Shown here: positions 11,071 through 22,408 of the stretch, piece by piece
Layout: every line of letters starts with the position of its first letter
Numbering within the stretch: position 1 is the first letter of the stretch
Position numbers and translations under genes: made by a program
Notes under the pieces: model-generated
The model's database searches: none
What the model was told of the DNA's origin: nothing
Seen by the model: the letters and a program-made list of their open reading frames with translations, nothing else
Origin: Campanula takesimana
Taxonomy: Eukaryota; Streptophyta; Magnoliopsida; Asterales; Campanulaceae
Assembly: GCA_026119855.1 (NCBI GenBank)
Contig: JAOWBW010001303.1
Span: 248,001 to 312,000 of the forward strand
Reading direction: 5' to 3'
Length of the DNA: 64,000 nucleotides

Positions 11071-12945
11071 ATGGCTTTCGATCCTGCTAATCCCAATCAG
11101 AAACGTCTTCCTGTTTTAGATGGCTCGAATTATGCTTATTGGAAGATCCGCCTACGCTCGCATATCAAATCAATTGATCTTCGGGCTTGGCGATCTATAA
11201 CAAATGGTTTCTCTCTTCCTATGTTACCCCCAAATGAAGATGGTGACGTTCAATTCAAACCTGAATCTGAGTGGACTAATGAAGAGATTAATCTAGCTAA
11301 TTTCAATGAAAAAGCACTTAATGCTATTTTTGAGTGGGTTGATATGCATATTTTCAAACTTATTCAAAATAGTTCCACTGCTCAGGAGGCATAGAACACT
11401 TTACAAAGGTTTTGTGAAGGTGATAGTAGTGTGCGTGATAATAAGCTTAGAACTCTTATTGGCAAATTTGAAAGGTTGAGGATGAGTGAAAATGAAACTA
11501 TTTCATCATATTTTAAAAAATTGTTTGATATTGCAACTGAGTGTCAACTTTTGGGTGAACCTTTTACCAACAAACAACTTGTTTCAAAAGCTATTCGAAC
11601 TCTCCCCGAGAGGTTCAATATGAAAGTTTCATCTATTGAAGAAGCTCACAATCTTTCTACTATGGACATCAATTCCTTAATGAGTATTTTGAAAAATTTT
11701 GAGTCAACTATTGAAGAAGCTCACAATCTTTCTACTATGGACATCAATTCCTTAATGAGTATTTTGAAAAATTTTGAGTCAAATCTCCTTGAACAAAGTG
11801 AAGCTTCTAAGGGGAAAAATATTGCCTTGAAAGTGCAATCTTCGGATTTTTCAAAAGATGAATATGAAATTTTTGAAGAATTGGATGAAAATGCCAGTGT
11901 TGCTTTACTTGCTAGAAAATATAATGCTATGGTTAAAAAGTTTAACAATGAAAAGATGCAGGTAAAAGCAAAGGAGCAACAAACCAAGGTGTATGATTCG
12001 ATGCCAAGAAGGACGTTCCCATCTACTCAAAAGTCAACTCCAATGCGTAGGGCATCCTCAGATCAATCAAGATTTGATCCCAAATACATTGATTCAATTC
12101 AATGTCATGCTTGTTCGGGATGGGGTCACTATGCAAACGAGTGTGCCAACACACTAAGGAAAAAGGGAAAGAACCTATGGGTCTCCCTAAGTGACAATGA
12201 AGATGAGGGACCAGTCCAAGAGGAAGAACCAGAACAAACAAACATGTTAGTCACACTAAGTGACTCGCAGACTGAACATGTTACCAGAGATGTTACGTCC
12301 ACTGAGATAACATCTGAGACCACACCTGTCAGGTATAACAATTTCATTTCATATAATGATGTTTGTTTCGTGGTTTCCACTAACCTTGATGCAGGAAGTT
12401 CGCAAGAGGATGAGCTGAGCAAAGATGAACTCATTGCTGGGTTAAAGAACCTTTATGAGGAGTTGCTCAAGGAATGGAAGAAAAAGAAAAAAATGGTTAA
12501 AACTTTAACCAAGATTAATGATGGACTCAAGGCCTATTTGACTCGCTTGGAAGTTCAAGCATCCAAGAGGGATGCCGAGCTAGAGAAAGTCAAGGCCAAA
12601 TTGACTTTAGCCGAAACCACCTTGAAGAAAATCAACACTGGATCATCCAAATTGGATGAGATTCTCAATTTGAGTAAGCCTCTCAAAGCAGGTATTGGTT
12701 TCCGAGAATCATTAGATAAAATTATTTCTTCTTTGAGTTGTGATGAACATGAAAAATGTTTTGCGAAAGAACGTGCTTTTGATCAAAATTCTTTCTCTAA
12801 TGACTCTTCTGACAAAAGAAAAGTGTGTCAATACAGTCACACCTCTGGACATTTTAAAAATAAGTGTAATACTCTTTCAAAGAAACAGTCCAGTTATTCT
12901 GTGTTACCTGAAGTGTTACCCAGCACTCCAGATAACACATTCTGA
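11071..12945 (+). pseudogene. Copia gag, broken by nonsense codons
   Basis: It starts MAFDPANPNQKRLPVLDG with the N-terminal copia gag motif NYAYWKIRLRSHI. A UBN2-type gag body follows (ENETISSYFKKLFDIA). A CCHC zinc knuckle reads CHACSGWGHYANEC, and a second near the end has lost a cysteine (CQYSHTSGHFKNKC). An amber codon at 11392-11394 splits the frame, probably from TGG, since related gags have Trp there. A TGA at 12943-12945 ends it. A 75-bp in-frame tandem duplication covers 11633-11782. Gag forms the particle and binds RNA through the knuckle. The frame continues into pol without a shift, so gag-pol was one ORF. Confidence 0.88.
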
Positions 12946-14763
12946 CAGAAGGTTAAAAACACAAAAAAGAAGACATGGAAACCTAAGTCTAAATTGAGAT
13001 GCGATGTTGTTTACACTTCCTTAAAAACAAAAATTGAATGATCATGGTACTTTGATAGTGGATGTTCACATCACATGACGGGAACAAAGTTGTTTTTGAA
13101 AGACTATGAATCTTTTCAAGGAGGTAGTGTAACTTATGGTGGTGGAAGTAAAAGCAATATAATAGGAAAAGGGACACTAAATGTGACTGGTTTTCCTGCC
13201 TTAAAGAATGTCTTACATGTAGATGGGCTTGTAGCTAATTTAATTAGTATTAGCCAACTTTGTGATGACAACTTAGAGGTGAAATTCAATAAAAATACTT
13301 GTGAAGTCTTTGATTGTACTAACAATTGTGTGATGACAGGAATTAGATCAAGTGACAATTGTTATCTTGTTGAAGACAAACAGGTCTGCCATTTGGCAAA
13401 AATAGATGTCACTACATTGTGGTATCAAAAGTTTGGACATGCCCATTATCGAAACTTGAAGAACATTATCAAGTTTGAGGCTGTCAAAGGAGTCCCTAAA
13501 CTGAATCTTAAGAACAAAATGGTTTGTGGAGACTGCCTTAAAAATGAGGAGACTCGTGTTACCCAGTGTGCTTCCCAACACCAAGAGCAACACTTCGGGA
13601 CAACACATTGTTTTCAGCTTTTGCACATGGACTTGATGGGTCCAATCGAGGTACAAAGCCTGGGAGGTAAGAGGTATATTTTTGTTATAGTTGATGATTT
13701 CTCTAGGTTTTCATGGGTATATTTCCTAAGAGAAAAATCTAAAACTTTAGATAAATTTAAACTCTTGCACTCCAAAATCAAAAACATGTTTTGCTCACCT
13801 ATTTTTCGTATAAGATCTAATCATGGAAAAGAATTTGCAAATGTTTCCTTTTATACTTTTTGTAAGAAAAAGGGGATAAACCATGATTTTTCGGTATCAA
13901 AATCACATCAACGGAATGGGGTGGCCGAAAAGAAAAATAGGACATTGCTTGATATGGCCCGTGTCATGTTATTTTCAAAACGGATTTCAAAAAGATTTTG
14001 GACTGAAGCTTTGAGCACGGCTTATCACATTTCAAATAGAGTCTTTCTAAGACCTGGTTTAACAATGACACCCTATGAGATTTTGAATGGGAAGAAACCA
14101 CATGTACATTACTTCCATGTGTTTGGGTGTGTATGTTTCATATTAAAAGACTGGGATTACTTAGCTAAGTTTTACTCTAAGAGTGATAAAGGCATTTTTC
14201 TTGGATATTCTCAAGACAATCATGCATATCGAGTGTATAATTTAAGCTTGGGAACTATTCAAGAATCTGTGAACATTGTTTTTGACGATCTGTTAAGTGT
14301 TACAGATAAACCAGGTGATTATCCTCTCATGATACAGATGGAACAACCTCAAAGTGAATTTGACATTTATGTTGGACCAGATGTTGTCATAAGTGCTGGA
14401 CCAGATGTTGGCCCCAGTGTTACCGCACCTGAGGCAACACCAGAGATAACACCAGAAGTCAGTCCAGTTGCAGAAAATGAAAATAATGAGAACTCCAATA
14501 GAGTAGATGATCCCGTCAGAAGAGTTCCCCCGTTGAAGATTCAAAAGAATCATCCTATATCCCAAGTGATAGGGAGATTAGACGAAGGGATACAAACTAG
14601 AGGTAAGGAACCGGTTAATTATCGAGACATGGTAAACCATTCATGTTTTCTTTCTATGCTTGATTCTAAAAATATTTTTTTGAAAGATAAATATTTAATT
14701 CAAGTTTTTAACCATAAGAGATCTTCTAACTTGAAGAAGACTCTTGTTCCGTGTCTTGTTTAA
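12946..14763 (+). pseudogene. Copia protease-integrase part of pol, inactivated and truncated
   Basis: It is in frame with gag after TGA codons at 12943 and 13039. The protease active site is WYFDSGCSHHMTG (just after 13042). The integrase zinc region is WYQKFGHAHYRNLKNI...CGDC. The catalytic core has LHMDLMGPIEVQSLGGKRY and VAEKKNRTLLDMARVM. The second catalytic aspartate is replaced: families read SDNGTEF, here SNHGKEF. The frame ends at 14763 soon after the integrase C-terminus, and no reverse transcriptase or RNase H motif follows. Integrase joins element DNA to the host chromosome; without the Asp it should be inactive. Confidence 0.88.
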
Positions 14764-16079
14764 TCCCCTTGGATCATCTTTGTTGTTGTATAATATTTTA
14801 CTTTTTATTTAAAAAAATATATATATTTTATGTTTCTCTGTTTTAAATCTGTCAGTTGGTAGCTTTTTCTATCCATTGACGGTGGCACATACTGACCTTT
14901 TTGTTATGGTAGGATAACACTCTAGGTAACATTATTGATGACATTCCCTTTAAACTCAAAAGTGACAAAGTCACTAATCTTTTTCAAAGGCAAAAAGACT
15001 AAAAAAGCACTTATAGTATCTCCTTAGTAGCTCGGGGTACGGCGCTCGCTACGACGATGCACTCTTGCCAAAGGGAGATGTTATCTTGTGACTTGTACTA
15101 AGTATTAGGAACATGGAGCTCGCAGCTACAGTGTATCCTACTTGAAAGGTACAAATCACCTAAGCATATTTACACTTTATAAGGACTCGGGGCACGGAGC
15201 TCGCTACTACGATACTTCCTTGTACATAAAGAAGTGTGAATTATGTTTGTTTTTAAAAGTGCTTGAAGATGAAGAACAATCTTTTTATATCTAAATTATT
15301 AGATTTGTTTTGCCTAAAGTGTTTAAATTTGGCAAGCTTGTTCTACCTCAATTGCTTATTAAAGAAGCATATTCTCGCCTCATGTGTTCTAAATGAGGTC
15401 CAACTTGTCTTAGTTGCCTCAAAATTTATCAAGGGATGTTTATCATATATGTTATCTTAAATGTTACCATCATTGCCATTAACACATTAGTGTGTGCTAC
15501 ATTAGTTTTTTTTTTATTATTATTCTTATTTTATTCTCAGATTTGTTTGTTAAGTTTTCAAAGTTTGAAAGTCTTTTTATTGTTAAGAAAAAGAGTTTAC
15601 AATTTTGAAAAAGTTTTAAACAAATCTTTTAATTGTGGTAAAATATGGTTGTAACAAGTTTCCTAAAATTTAAGGATTTATCTTCAAAATTTTCGTAAAG
15701 TTTGTTACTCCTCTATTTTACTGTATCATTGTTTATTTTTTTATTTTTTTGTTTAATTAAAAAAAAAAAATCGGATGTGTAGGGAGTTGGTTTTGTGTGT
15801 GCAAGTAAATAGGGGGAGTTTAATTAGGATAGTTTAAATGTGAGTAAAAATAGGGGTCTTAGTTAATTTAGATGATAAGAGTTAAATTTAAATTAATTTC
15901 TTCTCCTATTCACATTCCCTAACCTCCTAAATATCTATCCCTATTTACTCTCTCTTTCTCTCTCAAACGCACCTATATACTCCCTCCTCTTCATCGCTTT
16001 TTCTCTATCTCAGCAACCTTCTCCAAAATCAAAAACCCTTCTCAAAAAATTCTCCTTTTCTACCTCTCAAAATTCAACA
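14764..16079 (+). other. Non-coding interior of copia element 1
   Basis: No RT/RNase H is found where it would be expected. Three imperfect repeats with CTCGGGGTACGGCGCTCGCT, ATGGAGCTCGCAGCTACAG and CGGGGCACGGAGCTCGCTAC lie near 15032, 15115 and 15185. The CT- and A-rich stretch at 15900-16079 looks like a promoter and leader for the ORF starting at 16080; it contains CACCTATATACTCC at about 15970. Confidence 0.6.
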
Positions 16080-16513
16080 ATGGTGTCACCTTCCCAAAAC
16101 CCTAACCAATCCGCACCTCAAGAGGAGTCACTGGGTGTTGTCTCGGGTGTTACTTCACCCATGGACATATCTCCCATGGTTTCCAATATCTCTCCATCTA
16201 TGGCCATGTCCATTGATGATCCTTCCATGGTTGCTACTTCAGTCCAACCTACCCCAACCGTGTGACTGCCTCTCAACCACCTATTACCGCCTCCAAGAAA
16301 CATAAAAGAAAAGCCCCTTCTTCCTCCAAATCGGTTGCTTAACCATCCAAGAAGACACCATCGACTTCATTAATTTGATTTCTTCCCAACCAGGGGGAGA
16401 TGGTGTGCTGGTACTAGTGCAGGTACTAGTGCTGCTACTGATGTTGTTGGTGATGCTGGTACAACTCGTGCTGCTGAAGATGTTACTGGAGATGCTGGTA
16501 CTAGTGGATGATG
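16080..16513 (+). pseudogene. Extra 3' ORF of copia element 1 (env-like position), frameshifted
   Basis: It begins MVSPSQNPNQSAPQEE and runs to a stop at 16265. Shifting frame by one continues it through ASKKHKRKAPSSSKSVA to 16342, a basic patch that could be a nuclear localisation signal. Farther on, to about 16511, an A/G/T-rich segment repeats GAGTSAGTSAATD. Position, between integrase and the polypurine tract, is where SIRE-like copia elements carry an envelope-like gene, but I see no similarity to such a protein. The ORF is broken and low-complexity. Confidence 0.5.
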
Positions 16514-16928
16514 GATAAGAAGAAGAATAACCTTGTTTGAAGGTTGATGTTGACACAAGTCTTGGGCAATGATTTTTCTTGATACTTAAATGGTTTCAAA
16601 ACAATTTCTGTTTTTGGTTGGTTTGGTTTTTAAAACAATTTGTATTTTAGTTCTTAATTTAGAACTTTAATACTTTGGTGGTTATGCTTTGGTTTATGAC
16701 TTGTGGTTTTGTGGATTTTAAAACTTTGATTTAATTTTTGTTTTAAACTACTAATTGTTTTAAACATGGGTTCTACTTTACAATTAGTATATTAAGTAAA
16801 TCTTTGTTGTTTCGGTTAACTCCATGATTAAGGGGGAGTTAATATTTGGTGAAATGCTCTGTTATACTGTATATGGCTAACTTGTTTTTGCAGGTACCAA
16901 CACATAGGAGATTGGAAAGAAATCTCAA

Positions 16929-16942
16929 ATTAAGGGGGAGAT
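16929..16942 (+). other. Polypurine tract of copia element 1
   Basis: AATTAAGGGGGAGAT lies directly before the 3' LTR and would prime plus-strand DNA synthesis. Similar AAGGGGGAGTTAAT near 16829 and AGGGGGAGTTTAATT near 15811 may be additional or relic tracts. Confidence 0.8.
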
Positions 16943-17903
16943 TGTTAGTGCAGACAGAGGTGTTACCTCAGATGTTGCCACTGACAGTCGAAGTGCTGTG
17001 ACGAAAATACTTTGTAATTTGACATTTCTTTCTAATATAATTTTATACTAATGTCCTAATATTATTGTCTAGATGTTGGTCCATATTTTCAGGTATAATA
17101 AAGTTGATTTATGGAGCTTAAAGCATGGAGAATAAATTAACAAAGAATTACTCATAAAAACCGAGTAAATGAGGGAGTTACAAACATATTTAACATGTGT
17201 TAAATATGGAGAAGACCAAGTCCAAGGTTTGTTGCTGATCAAATGGATGAAGTACAAGGCGTTGGAAGCTTGGAGTACAACAAGGTGATGCATAGACTTG
17301 GTCATGAAGTTTTCGGTTGAGAAAAACAAGGAATGAACACCAAGTCTTGCACAAATTGTGGAGAGAAAGCTCACACATTCTCCCCCACTCTCTCACAAGT
17401 GAATAGCAGCCCCAAGGCTGTTTATGTGAGTAGCCATCAAGTATTGAAGGCTATAAATAGTGCTTGGATGAGAAGATTGAAGACAAGCCAAAATTTACAC
17501 ACATCCATAGCACAAGAACAAAGTACTTCTTGGCTCCTTTGTATCCTTCCTCCCATACACTTGTTTCCACACTCAAATACTTCGGGTTTGAGTGTGTTTT
17601 GGCTAGGTTAGGATCATTGTACTTTGTTTTTATTTTGGTTCCATAGAGCATATATCATACTAGCTATAGGGAACCTTCTGACTTTGTAATTGGTATTGAT
17701 TATAAAGTTTTCGCCATTTAGGCATCTCAAGTTATATTTATATAACTTGAGAAAAATATATCTCTTGTGCTATTTATTTTTCCGCTGCAAAACTCTTATA
17801 TTTTCGGGTGTGTGTATTCTGTCCGTCAGCGTGTGTTACCTGGGGTGTTACCTAACACTTGAGGTAACATCTGTTCTCAGAAAGCCTTTGACAAACAATT
17901 TCA
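16943..17903 (+). repeat. 3' LTR of copia element 1
   Basis: It starts TGTTAGTGCAGACAGAGG and ends CAATTTCA, followed by TSD GTATT (17904-17908). Confidence 0.93.
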
Positions 17904-18064
17904 GTATTAATTGCATTTCTTAATATGTGTGAAAAAGTCTAAAACGACATGTATTATGAAACAAAGGGAGTAATAAAAAAATAAAAAAAACAAGTAATTG
18001 GCTCCACGAAGTTTGCATGTATGATGTGATCTCACAAATGTTTCTTGCATGAGATGTTGTTACA

Positions 18065-18228
18065 ACTATAACAATTTACGTGAATTTATATTGGTTGAAA
18101 ATTCAAATGACTATTGGTATGATGTGCAGTTGCATGATTGTCAATTGATAACAATTTATGTGAATTTATAGTGCTTGAGGATTCAAATGACTATTTATGT
18201 GATGCGCAGTTGCATGATTGTTAATTGT
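18065..18228. repeat. Two imperfect ~80-bp direct repeats
   Basis: AACAATTTACGTGAATTTAT and the following GATTCAAATGACTAT...GCAGTTGCATGATTG occur at about 18070 and 18150. The neighbouring 17973-18388 is AT-rich, with an (AT)n run at 18263-18282, and no gene. Confidence 0.7.
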
Positions 18229-18537
18229 ATGTGATTCTAGTTAAGCTAATACCACCCACAAAATATATATATATATATATATAGCTATTGAGGATACAAG
18301 TGACAAGGGAGTATATATACTCTTTGTTGCCATGCTATACATCACATATTATTGACTCTACATAATTTGTTTTTTTTTTTCTTGCATACTCTCACTCCAG
18401 TCAGTCTCGTAACATTTTACACTTATTTTCTTTTTGATTTTTTCATAACAAATTGCACTTTTTTCACAACAAATTGCACTGCTCAAAATGATAAATTAGT
18501 ATACGTACTTTTTTATTCAAATAGACCCAGTTATTAT

Positions 18538-18717
18538 GATTTTTTTTTTCAAATAATTCTCTTTTAAATCATTATCTACCTAAATGACATTTGGGAAACT
18601 TTATATACCAAAATGACCACTTTTTGTGAAATCGGCATTGGCATTGCCGACTTTGGGTTGAAGTCGGCACTACCAATGCCGACTTTAGGCTAAGTAAAAT
18701 TCAACCGGATTAGGGTT
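18538..18717. repeat. Left terminal inverted repeat of the MULE
   Basis: It starts GATTTTTTTTTTTC and includes AAATGACATTTGGGAAACTT. Two palindromes lie at 18633-18649 (CGGCATTGGCATTGCCG) and 18663-18683 (core CGGCACTACCAATGCCG). Two further copies follow just inside at about 18785-18801 and 18815-18835. Confidence 0.92.
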
Positions 18718-19097
18718 AAGAAGAATTAGGGTTAACACGGGGAATATTTTGGGAGTTTGGTTGTCGGCCATTGTCTGGTAAAAACGGCATTGGCATTGCC
18801 GATTTCAGGGTGAAGTCGGCACTACCAATGCCGACTTCAGGACCGGTCAAAAATCTTCAAAAAGCGACGCCCCCCTCCCCTTCCCCTTCCCCATTCAAAC
18901 CCTACCCTTCAAACCATCCCCATCTTCATCCATCTTCATTCAAACCAAGTCCCATCCCTATCTTCATCTCAGTGTATTGCTCAGAAATCACATTTTTTGT
19001 CAGAAGATCTTGTCAAAAATTCGAAATCATAAGGTTAGTGCTATCATCTTTGTCTTTTTCGATGAAATTAGAATATGTTAATTTGTTGAGTTTATAA

Positions 19098-19380
19098 TAT
19101 ACATGTTAATTTGCTTATGTGAGTTTGAATTAATTTAAGAAAAAGCAATTTATTAAAAGTTGATGAAAATTCACATTATCGACTGAATTTCGTTAGAAAG
19201 TTAACAAAAATGCCCATTTTCTGTTAGAATATTAACTGATAATACATGTTAATTTGCTTATGTGATTTTATATTAATTTAACAATAATCTATTTATTAAA
19301 AGTTGATGAACTTCAAATTATCATCCGAATTTCGTTGGAAAGTTAACATAAATGCCTACTTTCCGTTAGAAACTTAACTG
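19098..19380. repeat. ~140-bp tandem duplication in the PMD leader intron
   Basis: ATACATGTTAATTTGCTTAT starts near 19099 and again near 19239. Each copy goes on through TTTATTAAAAGTTGATGAA and AATTTCGTT. It lies between the likely non-coding first exon (donor at 19033/19034) and the coding start at 19578. Confidence 0.7.
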
Positions 19381-19577
19381 AACTGTCCGAAATTTAACAG
19401 GTTTTGCGTTATTCTGTTAAATATTTAACAAACAGCCTCTATTTTTATCAAAAATCCCATTTTCTGTCAAAAAGTTAACTAAACTGTCAGAAAAGAGCCC
19501 TTTTTCAGTTAAATATTTAACGGACCAGCCTCTTTTTTAAACGAATTTTAGTTTAATAGTTTTGTTGTTTGTTTCAG

Positions 19578-21891
19578 ATGGACCAATATCATGATAACCA
19601 AGCATTTTTTGATCCCGGGCCGTTAGACGACTCCGTATTAAAATGGCAAGATAAACACCGGTCACGTTATATTTGGGCTCAACAAGAAGTTGAGAATATT
19701 AGATTTAGGCGTGGTCCGGAACCTCCTAAAAACTTGGATGTTAGGATTCAGAGTAAACTTTTAGATGTTGGGTAATACGGTGTTTATAAACTAGGTTTTT
19801 TCAAATATGATTGGCATTTGTTAGAGGCTTTGGTTGAGAGATGGCGTCCAGAGACGCACACATTTCATTTGCCAGTTGGGGAGATGACCATCACCCTTCA
19901 GGATGTTGGAATTTTATGTGGCCTTCCTATAGACGGGGATCCTGTGATTAGTTCCCAAACCCATATGCAAAAATTGGAATGGGTTCAATTATGCCACGAA
20001 TTACTAGGGATTGAACCACATGATGGCGTATTGAAGGGTGGTAGATTGTCTATTAAATGGATTATAGACGAACTGACTCAGTGGGATGAGCTTCCTGCAA
20101 ATGCCCCGCCCGAATTGGTTAACCAGTATACTCGGGCATATATTTTGATATGCATAGGGTCACATTTAATGCCGGATACGAGTAATGTCTTAGTGAAACT
20201 CATGTACCTCCCACTGCTTAGGGACGTTGACACGATCGGGAACTACAGTTGGGGTAGTGCAATGTTAGCCTTTTTATATCGGGACTTGTGTGTAGCGACA
20301 AAGCCCGATGTGAAAAGTTGTGCTGGATTCTTAACAATTGTACAGGTATGTCAATTATATTTTCTTATATTATTGTAGTGAAGAAAATATGTTTTGTACG
20401 TGACACAAATTTTTTTCTTTATGTTATTTTTTTTAGATTTGTGCTTGGGAACGGTTGTTGTGTTTACGACCCGTAAGGACACGTGGAGATGTCATTCTTC
20501 AGGATGCATTATCCCCATATGGTTGCAGGTATTCTAAAATAAATTAAATTTAAGTCCACATAATATTCTATGTACTTAATTTTTATTATTACACATTAAT
20601 TTGTATGCCAAATTGCTCCATATGTAGGTGGCAATGTCCTTTATCATATACGCATCTTACCGTCCACAACTTGCGTGGATACCGGGATCAGCTGGCGTAT
20701 TTGAATGACGATCAGGTTGAGTGGCAGCCGTACTTAAATGTCCAGGGTCCACCATATTGCTTCCAGGGACAGGCTATATGGAGAGCGAAGGTGCCCCTCA
20801 TTTGCTTTGATAGGGTTGAGTGGCACCTTCCCGATCGAGTAATGAGGCAGTTCGGGATGTTACAGAATATCCCTGACCCACATGACACGAGTGATTACCT
20901 GCATGGACTAGATCGACGAGGTCGGTCAGAGGTTAATTGGCCTGAATTCCACATAGTTCCCATCGGAATGTGGAATCAACGGGCTAATTTGGTGGTGGCT
21001 GGGCAATATGGTACCGAGGATGTAGATTACACACATTACTATATGTTATGGTACCATAAGATTACACGGTTATTGATCCAGAATCCGAATGCTATAGAGG
21101 ATGAGGGGTACAGGGCGCATGCTAGTCGTTATGAGGGTTTGGTAAGCTAAATAGTACATATTTACTTTAGTTCATTTTTATTTGTTCACAATTTATCTTA
21201 TCGTTATAATTTATTCCTTTTTTGTTATTTTCAACAGATTCAAAACCTTCAGCGTGCATACATATCCAACGAGAATGCCATATCTGAGGTAGAGGGATAC
21301 GGCATACGCTCACAAAACCTATATGTTACCCGTGGTGTCATCAGACAATCCTTATCATCTATTAGACAGCAGAAACGACTGGATGCCCTCCAACCTCCTC
21401 CACCACCAGTAGATCGTGTTCAAGGGGTGCCACCGAGACGAAATTGGGTTCGTAGACGTGCTCAACACGTGCAGGATGATCCAGAGGTACATGTTGAGGA
21501 GGCAGTGAATGAGGGGGACAATAACGAGGAAGGGAATGATGAGGGCGGAGATAACGAGGATCCAAACACATTTACAGGACATGACGCTTTCTCCCAGGCA
21601 GGAAACTATGGATTCTCTCATACACAGATGGATTATACTCCAACTCCCCCGCCAAATTTTGGTTTTACATCATATGGTTCGGAGAGTGGGAGTGGAAGTC
21701 GAAGAAGAAGCGTTGACTATGCTCCAAGTCGACCTCTAGGGACGGGTTTCACATCGTATGCTTCTGGGAGTGGGAGTGGAAGGCGAAGCTTTCAAATGGA
21801 TTATACTCCAACTCTACCTCCGATGTCGCTTCCGGAGGCTACACCTTTTGGTCACATAGACCCAACTCAGGAACCATCGCCATCTCGTTAA
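19578..21891 (+). pseudogene. Plant mobile domain (PMD, MAIN-like) protein gene inside the MULE
   Basis: Coding exons fit 19578-20345, 20437-20528, 20628-21141 and 21238-21891, all with GT-AG junctions and matching phases, giving about 675 codons. The ATG at 19578 follows an acceptor (TTTGTTTCAG). The PMD core reads FHLPVGEMTITLQDVGILCG, LPIDGDPVIS, then YLPLLRDVDTIGNYSWGSAM and WQCPLSYTHLTVHNLRGYRD, ending with a Gly/Ser/Arg/Pro-rich tail. PMD proteins such as MAIN and MAIL1 act in the nucleus in gene and transposon silencing; PMD genes are known as MULE cargo. Codon 66 is TAA (19773-19775), so the copy is probably broken, although the rest stays open over 600 codons. Confidence 0.87.
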
Positions 21892-22008
21892 ACTAACACA
21901 TCACGAATAGGTCGTGTAATTTCTCGCCTTATGCCTAGGAGAGGTGGGAGGCCACATAATCCTCCTAACAATTACACCCCATCTGCATATCCCTGATGGA
22001 TTTCCTAT

Positions 22009-22027
22009 TTGACCGGGATATGGTCAA
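22009..22027 (+). other. Hairpin motif after the PMD gene
   Basis: TTGACCGGGATATGGTCAA forms a six-pair stem about 118 bp after the PMD stop codon. The same motif, with its outer pair changed from T:A to G:C, is tandemly repeated behind the HROB-like gene. Confidence 0.65.
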
Positions 22028-22181
22028 TAACTATTTGGATTGATGTAGTATTTATATGTATATAAATAAAATGGATATTTTGTGGAATTTTTGGAATAAA
22101 TTTAGACCCTAAATATTGACATGGAATTTCATCACAAAAAATCAAACAAAGAAGGATTTACATAAACATCTCAAATAAATT

Positions 22182-22298
22182 TATCAGAACTGTCAAAAAC
22201 GGCACTACCAATACCGTTTTTATCAGAACTGTCAAAAACGGCACTACCAATACCGTTTTTATCAGAACTGTCAAAAACGGCACTACCAATACCGTTTT
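22182..22298. repeat. 39-bp tandem repeat (3 copies) in the HROB-like promoter
   Basis: Units start TATCAGAACTGTC at 22182, 22221 and 22260, with a partial fourth at 22299. Each holds an inverted repeat ACGGCACTACCAATACCGT. Its loop matches the palindromes of the MULE termini. The array ends about 110 bp before the start codon at 22409. Confidence 0.92.
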
Positions 22299-22408
22299 TA
22301 TCAGAATACTTACCCTTTAAAAGGCTTGGTGACCTCAAAAACAAATTCATCCATTTCTCATCCATCTCTCTCAAAACTAATCTCTCTCGAAAATTTCTAA
22401 TTGTCATA

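Larger units (their letters stand above)
10047..17903 (+). mobile_element. Ty1/copia LTR retrotransposon, degenerate and non-autonomous (SIRE-like)
   Basis: The element is 7857 bp with TSD GTATT at 10042-10046 and 17904-17908. The LTRs are 970 and 961 bp; the length difference is one 9-bp indel (TTAAATATG), and about 16 substitutions were counted by eye. The internal order is PBS, gag, protease, integrase, a non-coding stretch, a 3' ORF and a polypurine tract. The order and the integrase sequence make it copia. I found no reverse transcriptase or RNase H, so it cannot copy itself. Its left LTR starts TT instead of TG. Confidence 0.92.
9843..17970. mobile_element. Stowaway MITE split by a copia retrotransposon
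   Basis: The left part is 9843-10046 (starts CTCCCTCCGTTTCAAAATAC) and the right part is 17909-17970 (ends ACAAAGGGAG), flanked by TA. Joined, they give about 266 bp, the size of the full sister copy at 2868-3132, and the right piece continues where the left one stops. The copia element at 10047-17903 therefore landed inside this MITE. Confidence 0.88.

Noticed and set aside
16080..16265. Small host gene at 16080
   Set aside because: It lies inside the copia element between integrase and the 3' LTR and is frameshifted.
19578..21891. PMD gene as an ordinary host gene
   Set aside because: It lies between the two inverted termini of the MULE with the transposase on the other side, so it is cargo, although host PMD genes exist.
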